Part shown: one piece after another, positions 53,609 to 62,565 of the stretch
How the letters are laid out: each line of letters starts with the position of its first letter
Position numbering within the stretch: the stretch's first letter is position 1
Assembly: GCA_963785075.1 (NCBI GenBank)
Contig: CAWATW010000007.1
Location: 124,001-188,000 of the forward strand
DNA from: JAOUGY01 sp963785075
GTDB lineage: Bacteria; Actinomycetota; Acidimicrobiia; Spongiisociales; ZC4RG35
Reading direction: 5' to 3'
Length of the DNA stretch: 64,000 nucleotides
Program-made: the position numbers and the translations under genes
The notes under the pieces: model-generated
Databases searched by the model: none
What the model saw: the letters and a program-made list of their open reading frames with translations, nothing else
Told to the model about the DNA's origin: nothing

Positions 53609-54214
53609 ATGCCCCGAATTCGCGCCGACAGCATCGAGGCCCACAAGGAACTCACTCGTCGTGAGATCCTCGATGCCGCTCACGACCTCATTGCCGAGAT
53701 CGACTCGGCGGACGTCGCATTGGCAGACGTGGCGGCCGCAGTGGGCATCGGGCGCACGACCTTCTACGAATACTTCCGCGACAAGGACGACCTCATCGCG
53801 TCGATGGTGGAAGAGCGTCTGCCGGAAGTGATCCAGGACCTCATCAACGAGACGGGATCCGGGGACGTGCAGGATCGACTTGGAGCGCTGGCGGTCGCCA
53901 CGGTCGAGTTCATCGTCGAGGACAAGGTCCTGGGGCTCATCCTTCATCGGGAGTTGCCTCGTCTGTCCCAGAACGCCCAGGACCGCATCCGGCTCAGCCA
54001 TCAAGACCTGGCGATGCGCATGGTCGGCCTCTACATGCAGGGCGTTCGGGAAGGCCGTTTCCGCCAGATGGCCCCCGACATCGCCGGCCGATTCATGAAC
54101 GAAGTGATCATGGCCGCCGCCAAAGTCCTCATCGTGGCACCCGACCCCGCAGCCCGTCTCGACGAGGTGACACTCGCAATGCGCAGCTTCCTCTTCGAAG
54201 GCTTCGGCACGTAG
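53609..54214 (+). CDS. TetR-family transcriptional regulator
   Basis: The 201-residue protein has the TetR HTH (LTRREILDAAHDLIAE, then LADVAAAVGIGRTTFYEYFRDKDDL, about 15-64) and a helical ligand/dimer domain. The ligand is unknown; proximity to the KAS III gene suggests a lipid or acyl-CoA signal, which is inference. TAACCT lies 9 nt before ATG 53609. A perfect 9-bp hairpin starts within its stop codon. Confidence 0.88.
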   Translation: MPRIRADSIEAHKELTRREILDAAHDLIAEIDSADVALADVAAAVGIGRTTFYEYFRDKDDLIASMVEERLPEVIQDLINETGSGDVQDRLGALAVATVEFIVEDKVLGLILHRELPRLSQNAQDRIRLSHQDLAMRMVGLYMQGVREGRFRQMAPDIAGRFMNEVIMAAAKVLIVAPDPAARLDEVTLAMRSFLFEGFGT

Positions 54215-54234
54215 CCCGGGCCAAGGGCCCGGGC
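54214..54234 (+). terminator. Hairpin terminator at the tetR stop codon
   Basis: GCCCGGGCC (54214-54222, its first base being the last base of TAG) pairs perfectly with GGCCCGGGC (54226-54234) across an AAG loop. It is followed by the GGGTCTTGGGTCT word array and no T-run. Confidence 0.6.
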
Positions 54235-55035
54235 GTCCTGGGTCCTGGGTCTTGGGTCTTGGGTCTGCAGTCTCCGGTCTGGGCAGGTTGCTCTCGGGCT
54301 TCTGGCTTTGGGCTTGTTGCCGTTTTGGGGTCCGGGCCGCGGTCCTTGCGGATCGACGGGTTGGCTGCCGCCCGGCGTGGGGGTCCGAGGTCCGAAGTCC
54401 GGCGCGTACGGACGTCGGACCCGAGGCTGAGGGGTGGGTATGTCGTGTGACCGTGGGCGGGGTGATCCGGGCTCCGGACCCGCCGCAGGGCTGCGGTGCT
54501 GCCCCGGCTTCTGGCTTGTTGCCTTTGGGGTCCGAGGTCCGAAATCCGGCGTCTGCGGACGTCGGACCCGAGGCTGAGGGGTGGGTATGTCGTGTGACCG
54601 TGGGCGGGGTGATCCGGACTCCGGACCCGCCGCAGGGCTGCGGTGCTGCCCGGGCTTCTGGCGTCTGGCTTGTTGCCTTTGGGGTCCGGGCCGCGGTCCT
54701 TGCGGATCGACGGGTTGGCTGCCGCCCGGCGTTGGGGTCCGAGGTCCGAAGTCCGGCGGGTGCGGACGTCGGACCCGAGGCTGAGGGGTGGGTATGTCGT
54801 GTGACCGTGGGTGGGGTGATCCGGGCTCCGGACCTGCCGCAGGGCTGCGGTGCTGCCCGGGCTTCTGGCTTGTTGCCTTTGGGGTCCGAGGCCCGAAGTC
54901 CGGCGCGTTCGGACATCGGACCCGAGGCTGAGCGGTGGGTGATCGTATGACCGTGGGTGGGGTGATCCGGACTCCGGACCCGTCTCGGATGGCGCCGTCG
55001 ACTCCCGGCCCCTACCTCCCGGCCCTGTTGCCCGA
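54235..55035. repeat. Repeat-rich gap: GGGTCTT word array and a 353-bp higher-order repeat
   Basis: No gene is supported here. After a short array of GGGTCCT/GGGTCTT/GGGTCTG words (to about 54260) come four copies of a roughly 146-base unit; the anchor GAGGCTGAGG occurs at 54424, 54570, 54777 and 54924. Units 1 and 3 carry an additional block of about 60 bases (starting GGGCCGCGGTCCTTGCGG), so the pattern repeats with a period of 353-354 bases. Each unit contains a 12-bp stem such as GTCCGAAGTCCG with CGGACGTCGGAC, closed by a 7-base loop that differs between copies. Frames through it on both strands (up to 447 aa) are repeat artefacts. Confidence 0.85.
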
Positions 55036-55047
55036 TAGGCTGTGGTC

Positions 55048-57093
55048 ATGTCCTCGGAGCTGTACCTGAATCGTGAGCTGTCCTGGCTCGACTTCAACGC
55101 CCGTGTCATGGCGTTGGCCGAGCAGTCCGACATCCCGCTCATGGAGCGGGTCAGGTTCCTCGCCATCTGGGCGAACAACTTCGACGAGTTCTTCATGGTG
55201 CGCGTGGCCGGTCTCATGGAGCAGATCGCTCACGGCGTGAGGGGAAGCTCGCCCGACGGGATGAGTCCTACGGAGCAGTTGGTGGCGATCCGGAGTGTTG
55301 CCCGTGGTCACTACGAACGGGCGTCACGGTTGTTCACCGACGAGCTCGCCCCCGGGTTGGCGAAGTCCGGCATCCTGCTCTCCGACTACGCCGCGCTCGA
55401 CGGAGAGGATCGCGAGTACGTCGACCGCCAATTCCGGGATCGGATCTTCCCGGTGGTCACGCCGCTCGCCGTGGACCCGTCGCATCCGTTCCCCTACATC
55501 TCGAACCTGTCGCTGAACCTGGCGCTGATCGTTCGCAACCCGGATACCAACGTCACCCGCTTCGCCCGCATCAAGGTGCCCCCGATCCTGCCTCGGTTCC
55601 TCGTGATGCCGGATGGCGAGCGCTTCATCCCGCTCGAGAACGTGATCGCCGCCCACGCCGCCGAGCTGTTCCCCGGAATGGAGATCGTGGAGCACCACGC
55701 GTTTCGGGTCACCCGCAATGCAGACCTCGAGATCGAGGAAGATCAGGGCGGCGATCTCCTGCAAACCATCGAGTCGGAATTGACGCGCCGCCGATTCGGT
55801 CGGGTGGTGCGGCTCGAGGTCCATCCGAGCATGTCCGAAGAAGTGCTCGACCTGCTCAAACGGGAGATGGACCTGGAGGCCGACGGCGTGGTGGTCGTCG
55901 ACGGGCCGCTCGACATGGCCGGGCTGTTCGTCCTGTGCGACCTCGATCGTCCCGAGCTGTTCTGGGAGCCTTGGCAGTGGGTCACGCAACCCCGACTGGC
56001 CAGCCCGGTGGGCGAGCCGGCCGACATGTTCGCCACCATCCGCGACGGTGATCTCCTCGTCCAGCACCCATACGACTCGTTCACCACGTCGGTCGAGGCG
56101 TTCATCGCCCGGGCGGCACGCGATCCCAACGTGCTCGCGATCAAGCAGACGCTCTACCGCACGTCCAAGGACAGCCCCATCATGAAAGCACTGATGGAAG
56201 CGGCGACCGAGGGGAAACAGGTGGTGGCGCTCGTCGAGCTGAAGGCCCGATTCGACGAAGAGCGCAACATCGAATGGGCGCAGCGGCTGGAGGATTCCGG
56301 CGTCCATGTGGTCTACGGCGTGGTCGGGCTGAAGACCCATACCAAGATCGCGCTGGTGGTTCGCGACGAGGGTGGCGCATTCCGGAGGTATGCCCACATC
56401 GGGACGGGGAACTACAACGACTCGACCGCTCGCATCTACGAGGACATCGGATTGTTCACCGCCGACCCTGCGATCGGTGCCGACCTCACCGACCTCTTCA
56501 ACTATCTCACCGGCTACGCCCACCAAAGGGCGTATCGGAAGCTTCTCGTGTCTCCTGTGACGGCGCGGTCGGAGCTCACGGCTGCGATCCGGGACGAGGC
56601 CTCGCGCCCGGACGGGCACATCACCATGAAGATGAACTCGCTCGTCGACGCCGGGATGATCGACGAGCTGTACGAGGCTTCGAACGCCGGATGCAGGATC
56701 GAGTTGATCGTGCGAGGAATCTGCTGCCTCATCCCGGGTGTCCCGGGGATGAGTGAGAACATCACGGTGCGCTCCCTCGTCGGCCGCTACCTGGAGCATT
56801 CGCGTATCTACCGTTTCGGGGCGAGGGGTAGAGAGCGTCGCTACTACATCGGATCGGCCGACCTCATGCCGCGCAACCTCGATCGCCGGGTCGAGGCGCT
56901 GACCCCCATCGAAGACGCCGATCTCCAGTTCCGGCTGGACGAGATCCTCGAGGTCGTCATGGCCGACGATGTCCTGGCGTGGGAGCTCGGGTCCGACGGT
57001 CACTGGCGTGAGCTGGAACCCACGAACTTCGTCGATGCACACATGACCTTGCGCGGCCTGGCCGAGGCCCGGGCAGGCGTTCGCACCGATTGA
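55048..57093 (+). CDS. ppk1: Polyphosphate kinase 1
   Basis: PPK1 makes polyphosphate from ATP, reversibly. The 681 residues hold the family order: YLNRELSWLDFNARV at the N-terminus, the middle domain YRTSKDSPIMKAL, the autophosphorylated His431 in GLKTHTKIALVVR, and HIGTGNYNDSTARIYEDIGL. His431 aligns with E. coli His435. A GTG two codons upstream is in frame, but ATG 55048 is preceded by TAGGCT (55036-55041) with a 6-nt gap, so a leaderless start at ATG is likely. It directly precedes the pst-pho block, as often seen in actinobacteria. No PHO box is evident before it. Confidence 0.95.
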   Translation: MSSELYLNRELSWLDFNARVMALAEQSDIPLMERVRFLAIWANNFDEFFMVRVAGLMEQIAHGVRGSSPDGMSPTEQLVAIRSVARGHYERASRLFTDELAPGLAKSGILLSDYAALDGEDREYVDRQFRDRIFPVVTPLAVDPSHPFPYISNLSLNLALIVRNPDTNVTRFARIKVPPILPRFLVMPDGERFIPLENVIAAHAAELFPGMEIVEHHAFRVTRNADLEIEEDQGGDLLQTIESELTRRRFGRVVRLEVHPSMSEEVLDLLKREMDLEADGVVVVDGPLDMAGLFVLCDLDRPELFWEPWQWVTQPRLASPVGEPADMFATIRDGDLLVQHPYDSFTTSVEAFIARAARDPNVLAIKQTLYRTSKDSPIMKALMEAATEGKQVVALVELKARFDEERNIEWAQRLEDSGVHVVYGVVGLKTHTKIALVVRDEGGAFRRYAHIGTGNYNDSTARIYEDIGLFTADPAIGADLTDLFNYLTGYAHQRAYRKLLVSPVTARSELTAAIRDEASRPDGHITMKMNSLVDAGMIDELYEASNAGCRIELIVRGICCLIPGVPGMSENITVRSLVGRYLEHSRIYRFGARGRERRYYIGSADLMPRNLDRRVEALTPIEDADLQFRLDEILEVVMADDVLAWELGSDGHWRELEPTNFVDAHMTLRGLAEARAGVRTD

Positions 57094-57171
57094 CACCTGG
57101 CAGGCCGGCGGCGAGGGGTTGTGCCGTGGTCGGGCGGCGGCCGGCTGCCGACATCGCTCGGGTGTTTCAAC

Positions 57172-57193
57172 GTTCATCTCCCGTTCACCTTCG
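57172..57193 (+). promoter_or_regulatory. PHO box (11-bp direct repeats) upstream of pstS
   Basis: Two adjacent 11-base repeats, GTTCATCTCCC (57172-57182) and GTTCACCTTCG (57183-57193), match the Streptomyces PhoP site, in which GTTCACC opens each 11-mer. Further on, GGTCACTCCGC keeps the same phase. The site lies about 100 bases before pstS and downstream of ppk1. The PhoP-like regulator encoded at 61855 should activate pstS from here under phosphate limitation. Confidence 0.75.
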
Positions 57194-57296
57194 GGCAGAC
57201 ACCGGGTCACTCCGCGTCCGTACCTTGGCGAGCGTTCCGGGCGTGATGTCCGGGCGTCCCCGTCCGAAGGGGACCTCGACCGAGGAGATAGATCCA

Positions 57297-58328
57297 ATGA
57301 AGACACGCATGAAGTGGAGTGCCCTGCTGCTTGCCCTGGCGCTCGTGCTCGCCGCCTGCGGTGGAGACGATGCCGGTGGAGACACCGAGACCACGGCGCC
57401 TTCTGGTGACAGCGACAACACGGCGTCTTCAGGTGACGCCTCCGGCACGATTGCCATCTCCGGATCGTCGACCGTGGAGCCGATCTCGGCCCGGGTCGCG
57501 CAGGCTTTCGACGCCGCCAACGGAACCGCCACCACCGTCGAAGGGCCGGGCACCGGAGACGGCTTCGCCAAATTCTGCAACGGCGAAACCGACATCTCAG
57601 ACGCCAGTCGTGCGATCAAAGACGAAGAGGCCCAGGTTTGTGCGGATGCCGGCATCGAATTCGTCGAGCTGCACATCGCCACCGACGGCATCACGGTGAT
57701 GACCAATCCGGCCAACGAGGCGCTCAGCTGCTTGACCTTCGGCGATCTCTATGCCCTGATCGGACCGGAGGCCGAAGGATTCGAATCCTGGTCCGACGCC
57801 AACGGGCTCGCCGCGGAAGTCGGTGGCACCGGAGACTTCCCCGATGCCGATCTGTATCTGGTTGGTCCGGGCGAGGAGTCGGGCACATACGACACGTTCG
57901 TCGAACTCGTGATCGCCGACTTCGCCGAGGAGCGGAGCGCCGAGGAGGCCACCCGGGTGGACTACGAGGCGTCCGCCAACGACAACGTCATCATCCAGGG
58001 CATCACCGAGAACGAGACCTCGCTCGGATGGGTGGGATTCGCCTTCTACGAGGAGAATGCGGACGCCGTGAAGGCTGTCGCCCTCGACGACGGAGAGTCG
58101 GGATGTGTGGAGCCCACCACGGAGTCCATCGCAACGTTCGAATATCCGTTGTCCCGGCCGCTGTTCATCTATGTCAACACGTCGGACCTGTCGGAGCAGA
58201 CAGCGTCGTTCGTGGACTACTACCTCTCGGACGAGGGCATCGCCTTCGTGTCGGAAGCCGGTTATGTCGAGCTTCCCGCCGAGGACATGGACGCAACCAG
58301 GGCGGCGTGGGAGAGCGCAAAGGCATGA
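57297..58328 (+). CDS. pstS: Phosphate ABC transporter substrate-binding lipoprotein PstS
   Basis: The 343-residue lipoprotein captures phosphate outside the membrane for PstCAB. The signal ends in lipobox LAAC with Cys21, followed by a Gly/Asp/Thr/Ser-rich linker to about residue 48. Phosphate-contact segments are ISGSSTVEPIS, SDASRAIKDEE and GEESGTYDTF. GAGGAG about 9 nt before ATG 57297 fixes the start. Transcription is probably driven from the PHO box upstream. A strong hairpin after the stop separates it from pstC and may keep PstS in excess over the permease. Confidence 0.93.
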   Translation: MKTRMKWSALLLALALVLAACGGDDAGGDTETTAPSGDSDNTASSGDASGTIAISGSSTVEPISARVAQAFDAANGTATTVEGPGTGDGFAKFCNGETDISDASRAIKDEEAQVCADAGIEFVELHIATDGITVMTNPANEALSCLTFGDLYALIGPEAEGFESWSDANGLAAEVGGTGDFPDADLYLVGPGEESGTYDTFVELVIADFAEERSAEEATRVDYEASANDNVIIQGITENETSLGWVGFAFYEENADAVKAVALDDGESGCVEPTTESIATFEYPLSRPLFIYVNTSDLSEQTASFVDYYLSDEGIAFVSEAGYVELPAEDMDATRAAWESAKA

Positions 58329-58334
58329 TCCAGG

Positions 58335-58371
58335 TGAGGTCCCGGGCTGCGTTGTGCGGCCCGGGACCTCA
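58335..58371 (+). terminator. Intercistronic hairpin between pstS and pstC (partial terminator or mRNA stabiliser)
   Basis: TGAGGTCCCGGGC (58335-58347) pairs perfectly with GCCCGGGACCTCA (58359-58371), and four further inner pairs (two G-U) close a TTG loop. It begins 6 bases after the pstS stop. No T-run follows. Such hairpins after pstS-like genes lower downstream expression and protect the upstream message. Confidence 0.7.
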
Positions 58372-58392
58372 GCCGTACACTGGGGCGATCAC

Positions 58393-59316
58393 ATGGCTGT
58401 GAGCCAGGCCACACCAACAATCGACCTGACCGGCGACGCCGGCCGACGCCGCCGGGAGAGCATCGTGCGGCGACTCTTCTTCGGCGCCGCCGCCGTGTCG
58501 GTATTCGTATCCGTCATGATCGTGGTTGCGCTGGTCGAGGAGGCATGGCAGTTCCTCTCGAAGATCGATACCGGGCAATTCTTCGAGAACGGGTGGTTCC
58601 CGCGGCGCGGCCGATTCGAGATCCTTGCGCTCGTGGTGCACAGCCTGATGGTCACCGGTGTTGCGATGGCCGTGGCCATCCCGTTCGGGCTCGGCTCGGC
58701 GATCTACCTGTCCGAGTATGCCCGCCCGAAGGCCCGCCGGTTCCTGAAGCCGACGCTCGAGGTGCTGGCGGGCATCCCATCGGTCGTCTTGGGCTTCTTC
58801 GCACTCCAGTTCATAACCCCGAACATCGTGCGGGGGTTCTTTCCCGGCGCAGACAGCGCCAACTTCCTCGCGGCCGGGATAGGCGTGGGGATCCTCATCA
58901 TCCCGCTGATTGCGGCAGTGTCGGAGGACGCAATGCGTGCGGTACCGACGGCGCTCCGCGAGGCTTCCTACGGCCTCGGCGCCAAGCGGTGGCACACCGC
59001 TCTTCGGGTAGTGCTGCCTGCCGCCCTGTCGGGCGTTGTTGCGGCGGTCATCCTGGGAATCTCACGGGCGATAGGCGAAACCATGGTCGTGGCACTGGCG
59101 GCGGGCCTCAACGGGGTCATGAACTTCAATGTCCTGGAGGGTGGACTCACCATGACTGGGGCCATGGCGAACCTCGCCGTCGGGTCCGACCAGGTGGCCG
59201 GTGACGTGGCAGCGTTCCAGTCGCTCTTCTTCGTCGGGCTGGTGCTCTTCGTGCTCACGCTCGGACTCAACATCGTGAGCGAACGTGTCGTCCGACGATT
59301 CCGGCAGAGGTACTGA
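58393..59316 (+). CDS. pstC: Phosphate ABC transporter permease PstC
   Basis: The 307-residue permease has six membrane helices; the first (FFGAAAVSVFVSVMIVVAL) is followed by an external loop (FLSKIDTGQFFENGWFP). The ABC permease signature loop is EASYGLGAKRWHTALRVVLPAA. VLAGIPSVVLGFFAL is typical of PstC. It pairs with PstA to form the channel. Start ATG 58393 fits family N-termini. It is followed by pstA with one base between the stop and the ATG. Confidence 0.93.
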   Translation: MAVSQATPTIDLTGDAGRRRRESIVRRLFFGAAAVSVFVSVMIVVALVEEAWQFLSKIDTGQFFENGWFPRRGRFEILALVVHSLMVTGVAMAVAIPFGLGSAIYLSEYARPKARRFLKPTLEVLAGIPSVVLGFFALQFITPNIVRGFFPGADSANFLAAGIGVGILIIPLIAAVSEDAMRAVPTALREASYGLGAKRWHTALRVVLPAALSGVVAAVILGISRAIGETMVVALAAGLNGVMNFNVLEGGLTMTGAMANLAVGSDQVAGDVAAFQSLFFVGLVLFVLTLGLNIVSERVVRRFRQRY

Positions 59317-59317
59317 G

Positions 59318-60280
59318 ATGGCGACACCGACGACCGCCGTGCCCGTGACCGGTGACCTGGTCCGCCAGGCTTTGACCGGAAAGAAGCTGAACCCGATCAA
59401 CTCAGTGATCGCAGCGGGCCTGCTGTTCACGCTCCTTTCGTCTCTCGTGATCCTCGTCACGCTGCTTGCCGACACGATCGTGAAGGCGTTGCCTGTGTTT
59501 CAGTCTCGGGGGCTCGACTTCGTGTCGGCACCGCTGGCTCCCCAGGCCGCCCAGGCCGGGATCTTCCAAGGGATCATGGGATCGCTGGCGCTGACCGGCT
59601 TCGTCATCGTCATCGCGTTCCCTCTGGGTGTCGCTGCCGCCGTATACCTCGAGGAATATGCCCGGGACAGCCGAACGACCCGGTTCATCAATGCCAACAT
59701 CCGGAACCTCGCGGGTGTGCCGTCGATCGTCTACGGAATCCTCGGGTTGTTCCTCTTCGTGAAGGTCATCAACGGAACGTTCGGTGTGGCCTCCAACATC
59801 AGCGGGCGAAACCTCGTGGCAGGCGGCCTCACACTGGCCGTGCTCGTGCTCCCGATCATGATCATCACGACCGCAGAAGCGCTACGGGCGGTGCCACAGG
59901 ATCTGCGCGCCGCTTCGATGGCGGTGGGAGCCACCAAGTGGGAGACGATCCGGAGCCATGTTCTCCCCGTGGCCCTTCCCGCCATCCTGACGGGTTCGGT
60001 GCTCACCGTCGCCAGAGCCTTCGGAGAGACCGCCCCGCTGCTGCTCGCCGGGGCGGCACTCTCTCAGTACTTCGCCACCGATCCGAGCGCCGGATTCCTC
60101 GACCTCGTCGGCAACCAGTCGTACACCGCGCTGCCGCTGGTCATCTACAACTTCGCCCGGCAGCCCGACACCGAGTTCGTCCAACTGACGGCCGCAGCCA
60201 TCGTCGTCCTCTTGGTGATGCTCCTGAGCGTCAATGCGCTTGCGATCGTTGCAAGAGACTATTTCGAGCGGAAGTCGTGA
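59318..60280 (+). CDS. pstA: Phosphate ABC transporter permease PstA
   Basis: The 320-residue permease has six main helices, NLAGVPSIVYGILGLFLFV and the ABC contact loop AASMAVGATKWETIRSHVLP. ARAFGETAPLLLAGAA is a PstA hallmark. AGAGG lies about 7 nt before ATG 59318, which directly follows the pstC stop. It forms a heterodimer with PstC and is driven by PstB. Confidence 0.94.
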   Translation: MATPTTAVPVTGDLVRQALTGKKLNPINSVIAAGLLFTLLSSLVILVTLLADTIVKALPVFQSRGLDFVSAPLAPQAAQAGIFQGIMGSLALTGFVIVIAFPLGVAAAVYLEEYARDSRTTRFINANIRNLAGVPSIVYGILGLFLFVKVINGTFGVASNISGRNLVAGGLTLAVLVLPIMIITTAEALRAVPQDLRAASMAVGATKWETIRSHVLPVALPAILTGSVLTVARAFGETAPLLLAGAALSQYFATDPSAGFLDLVGNQSYTALPLVIYNFARQPDTEFVQLTAAAIVVLLVMLLSVNALAIVARDYFERKS

Positions 60281-60306
60281 CACACCACGAGGGAGATGCC
60301 TCCGAC

Positions 60307-61179
60307 ATGACCACGAGACAGCAGGCCGGCGAACCGGTCGACCTCCGGCAGGGATCACGGGTCGCAGCACCGACGACGCAATCGGCGCGCGCAGACGACA
60401 CGAACCCGGTCGTCTTCGATGTGTCCGACCTCGACGTGTACTACGGGTCGTTCCGAGCGGTCAAGGACGTGGAGGTCCCGATTCGTCAGAACGAGATCAC
60501 TGCGTTCATCGGCCCATCCGGCTGTGGCAAGTCGACCGTGCTGCGGTGCTTCAACAGGATGAACGATCTGATCGAGACCGCACGGGTCGAAGGGCAGATC
60601 CTGTATCACGGCGTAGATCTGTACGGTGCGACCGTGGACCCCGTCGAGGTACGACGTCGCGTCGGAATGGTGTTCCAGAAGCCGAATCCCTTCCCGAAGA
60701 GCATCTACGAGAACATTGCGTTTGGCCCGAAGATCGCAGGGTGGAAAGGGAACTTCGACGATCTGGTCGAGGAGACTCTCACCAAGGCAGCGCTCTGGAC
60801 GGAGGTCAAGGACAAGCTGAAGGAGTCCGCGTTCGCGCTGTCGGGTGGGCAGCAGCAGCGGCTGTGCATCGCGCGTGCGATCGCGACGAGCCCGGATGTC
60901 GTGCTCATGGACGAGCCGTGTTCAGCCCTCGATCCGGTTGCCACGCTCCGGATCGAGGAGTTGATGCTCGAGCTCAAACAGGACTACACCATCATGATCG
61001 TGACCCACAACATGCAACAGGCTGCCCGCGTCAGCGACCGCACCGCCTTCTTCACCGTCGACGTCGACGACGGCGGTGACCGAACCGGGAAGCTGGTCGA
61101 GTTCGATGAGACCGACAAGATCTTCACGAACCCCGCCGAGAAGGAAACAGAGGACTACATCACAGGGAGGTTCGGATGA
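60307..61179 (+). CDS. pstB: Phosphate ABC transporter ATP-binding protein PstB
   Basis: The 290-residue ATPase has Walker A GPSGCGKST, Q-loop VFQKPNPFPKSI (PstB-specific), signature LSGGQQQRLCIARA, Walker B VVLMDEPCSALDP and the switch His in VTHNMQQA. An N-terminal extension of about 35 residues is unstructured. ATG 60307 is taken; GTG 60277 overlaps the pstA stop as GTGA and is a credible alternative ten codons longer. The end overlaps phoU. Confidence 0.95.
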   Translation: MTTRQQAGEPVDLRQGSRVAAPTTQSARADDTNPVVFDVSDLDVYYGSFRAVKDVEVPIRQNEITAFIGPSGCGKSTVLRCFNRMNDLIETARVEGQILYHGVDLYGATVDPVEVRRRVGMVFQKPNPFPKSIYENIAFGPKIAGWKGNFDDLVEETLTKAALWTEVKDKLKESAFALSGGQQQRLCIARAIATSPDVVLMDEPCSALDPVATLRIEELMLELKQDYTIMIVTHNMQQAARVSDRTAFFTVDVDDGGDRTGKLVEFDETDKIFTNPAEKETEDYITGRFG

Positions 61180-61871
61180 TGGTTGACCAGCGAAGCCACT
61201 TCCATCAGGAGCTCGAGGCTCTCGAACAGCAACTCCTCGATGTCGCGGATCGATGCGAGCGGATGGTGGCGATGTCGGTCGACGCTCTGACCTTGGGAGA
61301 CCTCTCGTTGGCCGAGAAGGTCGAGGCCGAGGACGGCGAGATCGACCGGATGTATCTCGACACGCACACCCGATGGCTCAATCTTATGGCCAGACAGCAG
61401 CCCATGGGTGGAGATCTCCGGCTCATGTCGGCCCTCCTCCACCTCAACGTGACGCTCGAACGCATGGGTGACCAATGCGTCAACATAACCAAACTGGCCC
61501 GGCTCGCCGAGGGTCTGCCGACCCGAGTGCAGATTCATGATCAGATCAGGGAGATGGCGGACCTCGTCCGGCCGATGATTCGCACCGCCGCCGAAGCATT
61601 CGTCCGCAGAGACGCCGACGAGGCCCGGTTGCTGCCGGCGATGGACGAGCCCATCGACCGGATCAATCGGTTGATGTACCGCGAGGTCGTCGAGTGTGCT
61701 CCCGACAGCCGGATGATCGAGTGGGCCACCCACATGATGATGGCCGCCAGGGCGCTCGAGAGGATCGGCGACCAGGCCGTCGACATCGGCGAGCAAGTGG
61801 CGTTCCTCGTGACCGGCGACTTCGTCGAGTTCTCCGAGGAAGCGTTCGAGTCCCGTGACTCCATCAACTGA
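61176..61871 (+). CDS. phoU: Phosphate signalling and transport regulator PhoU
   Basis: The 231-residue all-helical protein has the two PhoU repeats; each carries a metal-binding-type motif: LNVTLERMGDQCVNI (about 90-104) and AARALERIGDQAVDIGEQVAF (about 190-210). PhoU links Pst to the PhoR kinase and turns the response off when phosphate is ample. The start overlaps the pstB end by four bases; the end overlaps the response regulator start by 17 bases. It is thus part of a single pst-pho operon. Confidence 0.94.
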   Translation: MMVDQRSHFHQELEALEQQLLDVADRCERMVAMSVDALTLGDLSLAEKVEAEDGEIDRMYLDTHTRWLNLMARQQPMGGDLRLMSALLHLNVTLERMGDQCVNITKLARLAEGLPTRVQIHDQIREMADLVRPMIRTAAEAFVRRDADEARLLPAMDEPIDRINRLMYREVVECAPDSRMIEWATHMMMAARALERIGDQAVDIGEQVAFLVTGDFVEFSEEAFESRDSIN

Positions 61872-62565
61872 ACCGCGCCACCGCATCCTCGTGGTCGAGG
61901 ACGAGCCTGCTCTCGCGGAGTCGATGCAGTACGCGCTCGAGGTCGAGGGGTACGAGGTTCATGTCGCCGCGACCGGACGGGAGGGTGTCGATCGGGTGCG
62001 ATCTCTCAGCCCGTCGTTGGTCCTTCTGGATGTCATGCTTCCAGAGTCCTCGGGACTCGACGTGTGTCGCCAGATCCGTTCGTCGTCGGACGTGCCGATC
62101 ATCATGGTGAGCGCACGGGATGCCGAAGCCGACATGGTGGCGGGGTTGGAGCTAGGGGCAGACGACTATGTGACGAAGCCGTTCTCCATGCGGGAGCTGG
62201 TGGCGCGGGCTCGAGCACAGATTCGCCGGTCGGCGCGTTCTGGAAGCCTCTCCGAGGCCAACGAGGTGCTCCGTGGCGGCACCATCGAACTGGACCTCGA
62301 TGCACATGAGGTACGGGTGGACGGTGCGGCGGTGGCTCTCCGACCCAAGGAGTTCGCTCTCCTCGAGTCGCTCATGCGTCGACGGAACCGCCTTGCACCT
62401 CGCGACGTCTTGATCGACGAGGTGTGGGGCCCGTCCTACTTCGGCGACACGAAGACCCTCGACGTCCACATCAAACGTCTTCGACAGAAGCTTGAGGCCG
62501 ATCCCTCGAGCCCGGTTCGCATCGTCACGGTTCGCGGACTCGGCTACAAGTTCGTCGATGACTGA
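61855..62565 (+). CDS. phoP: OmpR-family response regulator, PhoP/RegX3 type
   Basis: The 236-residue regulator has an N-terminal receiver (RILVVEDEPALAESM; phospho-acceptor Asp59 in LLDVMLPESSG; VTKPFSMREL) and a C-terminal winged helix (LRPKEFALLESLM, then TLDVHIKRLRQKLE and VRGLGYKFVD). Linkage to phoU and a kinase identifies it as the phosphate regulator (PhoP of Streptomyces, RegX3 of mycobacteria). It should bind 11-bp repeats such as those at 57172-57193. The start is GTG 61855, inside the phoU end. Confidence 0.92.
   Translation: MTPSTEPRHRILVVEDEPALAESMQYALEVEGYEVHVAATGREGVDRVRSLSPSLVLLDVMLPESSGLDVCRQIRSSSDVPIIMVSARDAEADMVAGLELGADDYVTKPFSMRELVARARAQIRRSARSGSLSEANEVLRGGTIELDLDAHEVRVDGAAVALRPKEFALLESLMRRRNRLAPRDVLIDEVWGPSYFGDTKTLDVHIKRLRQKLEADPSSPVRIVTVRGLGYKFVDD

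Noticed and set aside
53573..54950. Long frames through the 54-kb repeats on both strands
   Set aside because: They consist of reiterated low-complexity peptide words produced by the repeat and overlap tetR antisense.
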